A stretch of DNA of 64,000 nucleotides from an uncultured beta proteobacterium (lineage in GTDB: Bacteria > Pseudomonadota > Gammaproteobacteria > Burkholderiales > SG8-41). The stretch spans positions 1-64,000 of the forward strand of contig CAISYC010000066.1 of NCBI GenBank assembly GCA_903889565.1, read 5' to 3'. A program made the position numbers and the translations under genes. This document shows, one piece after another, positions 59,386 to 64,000 of the stretch (within the stretch, counting starts at the first letter, position 1; the number at the start of each line of letters is the position of its first letter). Below the pieces are notes generated by a model that saw nothing but the letters and a program-made list of their open reading frames with translations, did no database searches and was not told the origin of the DNA.

Positions 59386-60335
59386 AAGCGTTGTTCGCGA
59401 TCGCCGCGATGCTGTTGGCGGGACTCTGCGCCGCACAAAGCTATCCGTCAAAACCGATCCGCCTGATCGTGCCCTTTCCGCCGGGCGGCGGCATGGATCT
59501 CGTTGCGCGCATGCTGTCGCAAAAACTCGCCGAGCGACTCGGCCAGCAAGTAGTGGTTGATAATCGCGGCGGCGCCAACGCCATCATCGGCACCGATCTG
59601 GCGGCCAAGGCCGCGCCCGACGGCTATACGATCGTGCTCGCGCTGCCGGCCAGCGTCGCCGTCAATCCCAGCCTCTACCGCAATCTGCCCTACGATCCGC
59701 AGCGCGACCTTGCCGCGGTCAGCCAGCTGACCTCGATCGCGCTGCTGCTGACTGCGCATCCGGGATTTGCCGCCAATTCGGTGCGCGACCTCGTGCAACT
59801 CGCCAAAAGCAAACCGGGACAACTCGTGTTCGGCTCGTCGGGCAGCGGCGGCTCGTCGCATCTGGCGATGGAATTGTTCAAGTCGATGGCGCATGTCGAG
59901 ATGACCCATGTGCCGTACAAGGGCGGCGGCCCGGCGCTCAACGATCTCGTCGGCGGCCAGATTCCTCTCTATGCCGGTCCGATGATCACGGCGCTGCCCT
60001 TCGTCAAATCCGGTCGCCTGAAAGCGCTCGGCGTCACCTCGCGCAAACGGTCTTCGATCCTGCCCGAGGTGCCGGCAATCGCCGAAACCATCGCCGGCTA
60101 CGAAAGCGATTCATGGCAGGGTGTGCTGGCGCCGAAACGCACGCCGCCGGCGATCATCGAATTGTTGCAGAAGGAAATCGCCGCAATTTTGCGCCAGCCG
60201 GAGATCCGCGAACGCCTTGCCGGTCAGGGCGCCGAACCGTTGGGCACGACGCCGGCCGAATTCGACGCTTACATCAAAACGGAAACGGCAAAGTACGCGA
60301 AGGTCATCCGCGACGCCCGTATCAGCGCCGAGTAG
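59382..60335 (+). CDS. Second Bug-family solute-binding receptor
   Basis: A 317-residue Bug protein. Signal peptide about residues 1-18 (AMLLAGLCAAQ). Motifs: IRLIVPFPPGGGMDLVARMLSQKL, VVVDNRGGANAIIGTDLAAK, LPYDPQRDLAAVSQLTS and VPYKGGGPALNDLVGGQI. It is paralogous to the preceding receptor but clearly diverged. No TctAB-type permease is nearby, common for Bug proteins. The operon with the hydrolase suggests a shared substrate pathway. Confidence 0.93.
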   Translation: MKALFAIAAMLLAGLCAAQSYPSKPIRLIVPFPPGGGMDLVARMLSQKLAERLGQQVVVDNRGGANAIIGTDLAAKAAPDGYTIVLALPASVAVNPSLYRNLPYDPQRDLAAVSQLTSIALLLTAHPGFAANSVRDLVQLAKSKPGQLVFGSSGSGGSSHLAMELFKSMAHVEMTHVPYKGGGPALNDLVGGQIPLYAGPMITALPFVKSGRLKALGVTSRKRSSILPEVPAIAETIAGYESDSWQGVLAPKRTPPAIIELLQKEIAAILRQPEIRERLAGQGAEPLGTTPAEFDAYIKTETAKYAKVIRDARISAE

Positions 60336-60348
60336 GGCAGCGCAGGCC

Positions 60349-61095
60349 TTACTGCAGCCAGACCTCAAGCCCCGGAATCATGGTGCACAGCAATCCGTTG
60401 CCGGCGACCGCCGCCGGATGCCAGGCCTTGATGACACCAAACACGCCGAATGCGGCGATCGCGGTGCCGGCAACGACGCGCGCCGGCCCGGCATGACGTA
60501 AGCGCTCGATCTGCCGGTAGAGCAAGCCGATGCCCAGCATATTCGGCAATGTGCCCAGCCCGAAGGCCAGCATCAACACCGCACCGCGCCACCAGCTTCC
60601 GAGCGCCAACGCCGTCAACAATACCGCGTACACCATGCCGCAGGGCAGCCAGCCCCACAGCGCGCCAAGCCCCAGCGCGCGCGCATTCGAGGTCACCGGC
60701 AGCAGTTGCTTCGTCAGCGGCTGTATGAGCCGCCACAACCAGACACCGGCGCTCTCGATCCGCGCAACCACCGGCGCCATGCCGGTCAGGTAAGCACCCA
60801 GCGCCACCAGCATCAGGCTCGCCAGCATGAACATCAGCGGTTGCAGCATGGGCGCGGCGCGCGTCAGCAGACCCGCCTCGCCGAGCGCGCCGGCCAGCGT
60901 TCCAGCCGCCATGTAACTGCCGATACGGCCGCCGTTGTAGGCGAGCAGATGCGGCCAGCGCGGCGCGGAACCGGCTGCGCCGGGCGCGGCGCACAGCAGG
61001 CGCACGATGCCGCCGCACATGCCGGCGCAATGCAGGCCGCCGGCGAGTCCGCCGAGGAAGGCCGCCGACAGCGCGATTTCGAACAGGGCGTTCAT
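60349..61095 (-). CDS. TauE/SafE (CcdA-like) membrane protein
   Basis: A 248-residue protein with about six hydrophobic segments. Near the N-terminus FLGGLAGGLHCAGMCGG contains the HCxxMC motif typical of the subgroup of sulfite-exporter-like proteins found near cytochrome oxidase biogenesis genes (DsbD_2/CcdA-like). GALWGWLPCGMVYAVL holds a second conserved Cys. It may move copper or reducing power across the membrane. A small cytochrome c is encoded next to it, supporting a role in cytochrome or oxidase maturation. It converges with the Bug gene. Confidence 0.87.
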   Translation of the reverse strand: MNALFEIALSAAFLGGLAGGLHCAGMCGGIVRLLCAAPGAAGSAPRWPHLLAYNGGRIGSYMAAGTLAGALGEAGLLTRAAPMLQPLMFMLASLMLVALGAYLTGMAPVVARIESAGVWLWRLIQPLTKQLLPVTSNARALGLGALWGWLPCGMVYAVLLTALALGSWWRGAVLMLAFGLGTLPNMLGIGLLYRQIERLRHAGPARVVAGTAIAAFGVFGVIKAWHPAAVAGNGLLCTMIPGLEVWLQ

Positions 61096-61168
61096 ATTGC
61101 TGCGCAGTTTACCGGAGCGACCGGAAAGCAGCGGCCCGCGCCGCCGCCGCGGTCAGACCGGGGCCGGC

Positions 61169-61462
61169 TCAGAATTTGTATTTGGTGGCGTTGAGAAAAT
61201 CGACCACGTCGGCGATGTCCTCGTCGGACCACCGCAGGTTCAGCTCCGTCTCCCAGCGTACAACCTGCGCTTTGAGTTCGGCCAGATTGCCGGGCAGGCG
61301 TTGTGCACGGTCATGCACGCGCGCGCTGTGGCACTCGCCGCAGTGATTTTCGTAGAGCGCGCTGCCGCGCGTTTCATCCGCTGCCGCGGGAACCGCCAGC
61401 GCCACACCCAGGCCCAGCAACACAACAGCCAGCGCATATTCAGCGGCGTGCTTGCACTTCAT
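61169..61462 (-). CDS. Small secreted c-type cytochrome
   Basis: A 97-residue protein with signal peptide (about 1-28, VALAVPAAADE) and the haem motif CGECH in LYENHCGECHSARVHDR. The distal Met ligand is not obvious in the short C-terminus; the family of green-sulfur-type small cytochromes lacking Met includes bis-His forms, so the axial ligand is uncertain. It overlaps the CBS-domain gene by 23 bases. Confidence 0.85.
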   Translation of the reverse strand: MKCKHAAEYALAVVLLGLGVALAVPAAADETRGSALYENHCGECHSARVHDRAQRLPGNLAELKAQVVRWETELNLRWSDEDIADVVDFLNATKYKF

Positions 61463-61892
61463 TTTCGCGCTCCCGGGTCAGCACATGCGTCATTTCGGTC
61501 AACTGGCCGGTCAGCGCCTTGAGCAGATCATCGATCGAAACAATGCCAACGAGTTCGCCTGCCGCGTTGACGACCGGCAAGCGCCGCACGCCCTTTAAGC
61601 GCATGATCTCGATGGTCTCGAGCAGATCGGCATCCTCGCGCACGGTCGCCACTTCGGCCGCCGCGATGTCGCCCACCGTGATCACCGCCTGGTCGAGATC
61701 AAGCGCATTGACATCGACCACGATATCGCGGTCGGTGACAATGCCGACCGGCAGGCAGCGTCCGTTAGCGTTTTCCACGATGACCAGGGATCCGACGTGG
61801 TAATGCCGCATCAGCTTGGCTGCAGCCTGGATGGTTGTTTCGCGCGTCGCGAAAATCACGTCGCGTTCGCAAATGCGGCCGACCGTTCTCAT
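61440..61892 (-). CDS. CBS-domain protein
   Basis: A 150-residue protein with tandem CBS domains: IFATRETTIQAAAKLMRHYHVGSLVIVEN, GIVTDRDIV, then VATVREDADLLETIEIMRLKGVRRLPVVNAAGELVGIVSIDDLL. The start ATG 61892 follows GGAGG. Such stand-alone proteins bind adenine nucleotides and sense energy state. The gene lies between the cytochrome and dksA-like genes, and its partner is unknown. Confidence 0.92.
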   Translation of the reverse strand: MRTVGRICERDVIFATRETTIQAAAKLMRHYHVGSLVIVENANGRCLPVGIVTDRDIVVDVNALDLDQAVITVGDIAAAEVATVREDADLLETIEIMRLKGVRRLPVVNAAGELVGIVSIDDLLKALTGQLTEMTHVLTRERENEVQARR

Positions 61893-61902
61893 CACGGCCT
61901 CC

Positions 61903-62298
61903 TCACATGCGCGGCGTCGCCGCATGCGCATGCGTGCGCTCGAAGCGCGACTCGCAGTCGATGCAGCGTTCCGCCACAGGATTGACCAGCAGCCGCTCGA
62001 CACTGATGTCGCCGGCGCAATCCGCACAGGTGGCGATATCGCCGTCGGCCAGTCGCGCCCGTGCGCGTTCGATCTGAAGCAATTCGCGGCCGTGCCGCTC
62101 GGCCAGCGCGCTGCTCAACGCCATCAGTTCGTCGGCTACCGACTCATCGCCCAGATCGTGCACCTCGCCGGCGATGCTGGCGTAGTTGTCCGTGCCGCTT
62201 TCGACCAGCGCCGCGCGCATGGCGGCGCGAACCTTGTCTTCAAAACCGTCAAGCGCGCGCTTGACCTTCGCGACTTGAGTAACCGTCAGTTGGCCCAT
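61903..62298 (-). CDS. DksA/TraR-type zinc-finger protein
   Basis: A 131-residue protein starting at ATG 62298 (MGQLTVTQVAKVK). A long helical region is followed by a zinc finger with Cys in IATCADCAGDIS and AERCIDCESRFE. This is the DksA/TraR family that binds RNA polymerase's secondary channel; smaller members often serve other regulatory roles. It overlaps nothing but is 10 bases from the CBS gene, so both are probably co-transcribed. Confidence 0.9.
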   Translation of the reverse strand: MGQLTVTQVAKVKRALDGFEDKVRAAMRAALVESGTDNYASIAGEVHDLGDESVADELMALSSALAERHGRELLQIERARARLADGDIATCADCAGDISVERLLVNPVAERCIDCESRFERTHAHAATPRM

Positions 62299-62419
62299 GA
62301 TTGATTCTCCGGAATTGCGATCGCCGCTGCCGCCGCGACGAACAACTGCAGCACGGCACACCGACTGATCGCTTGAGCATTACTATGTTCCGCCCGGCGA
62401 ACGGCCGACTTGATGCAGA

Positions 62420-64000
62420 TCAATCAATACCGCCACGGCGGGACGCCAGCCGTCGATAAAACAGGCGTTTCACCCATTCGACCAGCAACAGGTAGGCCGC
62501 CACCAGCCCGGCGAGGATGGCGTAAAACGCCGGGGGCGGCACCACAAAGCCGAAATAGGCGCCCAGCGGGGTCAGTGGAAGCAGCGCGCCAACCGCCACC
62601 ACCGCAACGGCGGCTGCAACCAACAGCGGATGCGCGCCGCCGCGCCACGCGCTTCTGCGCGAACGAATCACGAATATCACCAGCACCTGGGTGGTCAGCG
62701 ACTCGATGAACCAGCCGGTCTGGAACAGGCGTTCGTCGGCATGCAGCACCGCCAACAGAATGTAAAACGTCAGGAAATCGAACAATGAACTAATCGGTCC
62801 GATGATCAGCATGAAATTGCGAATAAACGCGATATCGAGCACGCGCGGCCGCTGCACGTCCTCCGGATCGACGCGGTCGAGCGGAATCGGCACTTCCGAA
62901 ATATCGTAGAGCATGTTGTTGAGCAGAATCTGCGTCGGCAGCATCGGCAGAAACGGCAGAAACAGCGCGGCCCCCGCCATGCTGAACATGTTGCCGAAGT
63001 TCGAACTCGTGCCCATCAGCATGTACTTCATGATGTTGGCAAAGGTCCGCCGTCCTTCGATCACCCCCTCGTGCAGCACCACGAGATCGGCATCCAGCAA
63101 AATCATGTCGGCCGCCTCACGCGCGACATCGACCGCGCCGGCGACCGACAGGCCGACGTCGGCCGCGTGCAGCGACGGCGCGTCGTTGATGCCGTCGCCG
63201 AGATAGCCGACGACGTGGCCGCGCAGCTTGAGTGCGCGGATGATGCGCTCCTTCTGCCCCGGATTGACGCGACAAAACAGATTCGCCACTTCCGCGCGTG
63301 CTGCCAGCGCATTGTCGTCGAGTTGAGCGATGTCGCGCCCGGTCAACACGCCGGTGACGGGTATGTTCAACTGTCCGCAGATATGCTGCGTGATGGTTTC
63401 GCCGTCGCCGGTGACAATTTTCACTGCCACACCCGACGCGGTCAGCGCCGCCAGCGCGCCCGCCGCACTTTGCTTGGGCGGATCGAGAAACGCGGCGAAG
63501 CCGGCCAGCACCAGTCCGGACTCGTCGCCGACCACCGCATGCGGATGATCGGGCGGCACATTGCGCCAGGCAATCGCCAGCACGCGGAAGCCCTCGCTCT
63601 CCAGCGCCTGGCGCCGCTCATGCAGCCGCAGGCGGGCGGCGGCATCGACCGGCGCCGCCGGCGCACCGGCACGCTCGAATTCGGCGCACAGATCGACAAT
63701 ATCTTCCGGCGCCCCCTTGACCACGAGCAGGCGCCTGTCACCCAATTCAAGCAGCACCGACACGCGGCGCCGTTCGAAATCGAACGGCACCTCGTCGATC
63801 TTGCGCCACACCGAGGCATCGATGTTTTTATGCTCGAGAATGGCGTCATCGAGCGGGCTCTTCAGTCCAGTTTCGAAAAAGCTGTTGAGATAGGCCAGTT
63901 CGAGCACCCGCTCGCTCGCCTGACCGTCGGCATCGACATTACGCTCGAGATGGATTTTCGCCTCCGTCAGCGTGCCGGTCTTGTCGGTACACAGCACATC
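62420..64000 (-). CDS. Mg2+-transporting P-type ATPase, C-terminal part
   Basis: The gene runs off the right edge; 527 residues from DVLCTDKTGTLTEAK to the C-terminus are visible. This includes the phosphorylation Asp, the nucleotide-binding domain (PFDFERRRVSVLLE, VVKGAPEDIV), the hinge GYLGDGINDAPSL and about five C-terminal membrane helices (FGNMFSMAGAALFLPFLPMLPTQILLNN). The NMLYDISEVPIPLDRVD region is characteristic of MgtA/MgtB-type magnesium ATPases. The N-terminal half with the TGES motif lies outside the window. Confidence 0.9.
   Translation of the reverse strand, partial: DVLCTDKTGTLTEAKIHLERNVDADGQASERVLELAYLNSFFETGLKSPLDDAILEHKNIDASVWRKIDEVPFDFERRRVSVLLELGDRRLLVVKGAPEDIVDLCAEFERAGAPAAPVDAAARLRLHERRQALESEGFRVLAIAWRNVPPDHPHAVVGDESGLVLAGFAAFLDPPKQSAAGALAALTASGVAVKIVTGDGETITQHICGQLNIPVTGVLTGRDIAQLDDNALAARAEVANLFCRVNPGQKERIIRALKLRGHVVGYLGDGINDAPSLHAADVGLSVAGAVDVAREAADMILLDADLVVLHEGVIEGRRTFANIMKYMLMGTSSNFGNMFSMAGAALFLPFLPMLPTQILLNNMLYDISEVPIPLDRVDPEDVQRPRVLDIAFIRNFMLIIGPISSLFDFLTFYILLAVLHADERLFQTGWFIESLTTQVLVIFVIRSRRSAWRGGAHPLLVAAAVAVVAVGALLPLTPLGAYFGFVVPPPAFYAILAGLVAAYLLLVEWVKRLFYRRLASRRGGID

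Overview
This window looks like a chromosome segment of a betaproteobacterium. The core is GC-rich, and its conserved blocks are rpmI-rplT-pheS-pheT-ihfA-merR, recJ-prfB-lysS and bamD / rluD-pgeF. A class I polyhydroxyalkanoate set (phaC, phaB, phaR) and tandem Bug-family periplasmic binding proteins fit the same group. Order and genus cannot be fixed from what is visible.

Bases 1-9559 are accessory DNA stacked at a tRNA-Pro(GGG) gene. The outer part (1-3383) is a decayed conjugative-element remnant: a three-gene pilin-like cluster, a DUF4400 membrane protein and the C-terminal end of a TraD coupling protein. The inner part (3384-9528) is a compact 6.1 kb integrative element bounded by 46-bp direct repeats. 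It carries a P4-type integrase, an AlpA-like regulator, a primase-helicase fusion and several small unknown genes. Three paired GTGTCMCC repeats mark element ends and suggest two successive insertions at the same tRNA.

Bases 9613-16986, all on the minus strand, hold thrS, infC, rpmI, rplT, pheS, pheT, ihfA and a MerR-type gene. infC uses an AUC start codon. Terminator-like hairpins sit just upstream of pheS and thrS.

Bases 17152-20003 are a second island. It split tRNA-Val(GAC), and the old promoter plus 5' half of that gene now lie 2.7 kb away. The island contains a RelE/HigB-type toxin-antitoxin pair and an integrase fused by deletion to an ankyrin fragment, so it is probably stranded.

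Bases 20069-30443 carry relA, a small secreted protein, a comEC competence gene with at least three inactivating lesions (nonsense, frameshift, foreign insert with deletion), a DUF2062 protein, a 3-methyladenine glycosylase, a potassium channel and lolC-lolD. Bases 30541-37955 carry a phosphoglycerate-mutase-like gene, recJ, prfB with its programmed +1 frameshift, lysS and acetoacetyl-CoA synthetase. Bases 38033-41390 hold a glycine-zipper protein and a copper module copA-copZ-csoR with a perfect CsoR-like palindrome in front. Bases 41431-49955 hold bamD, rluD, pgeF, a ZIP transporter, phaC, phaB, phaR, rimO and a DUF1232 protein.

Bases 49853-64000 hold a DinG/YoaA helicase, a secretin-like protein, an NlpC/P60 hydrolase, a patatin lipoprotein, mltB, pyrD, a TIGR02444 protein, an alpha/beta hydrolase, two Bug receptors, a TauE/SafE transporter, a small cytochrome c, a CBS protein, a DksA-like protein and the C-terminal part of an MgtA-type P-type ATPase that runs off the right edge.
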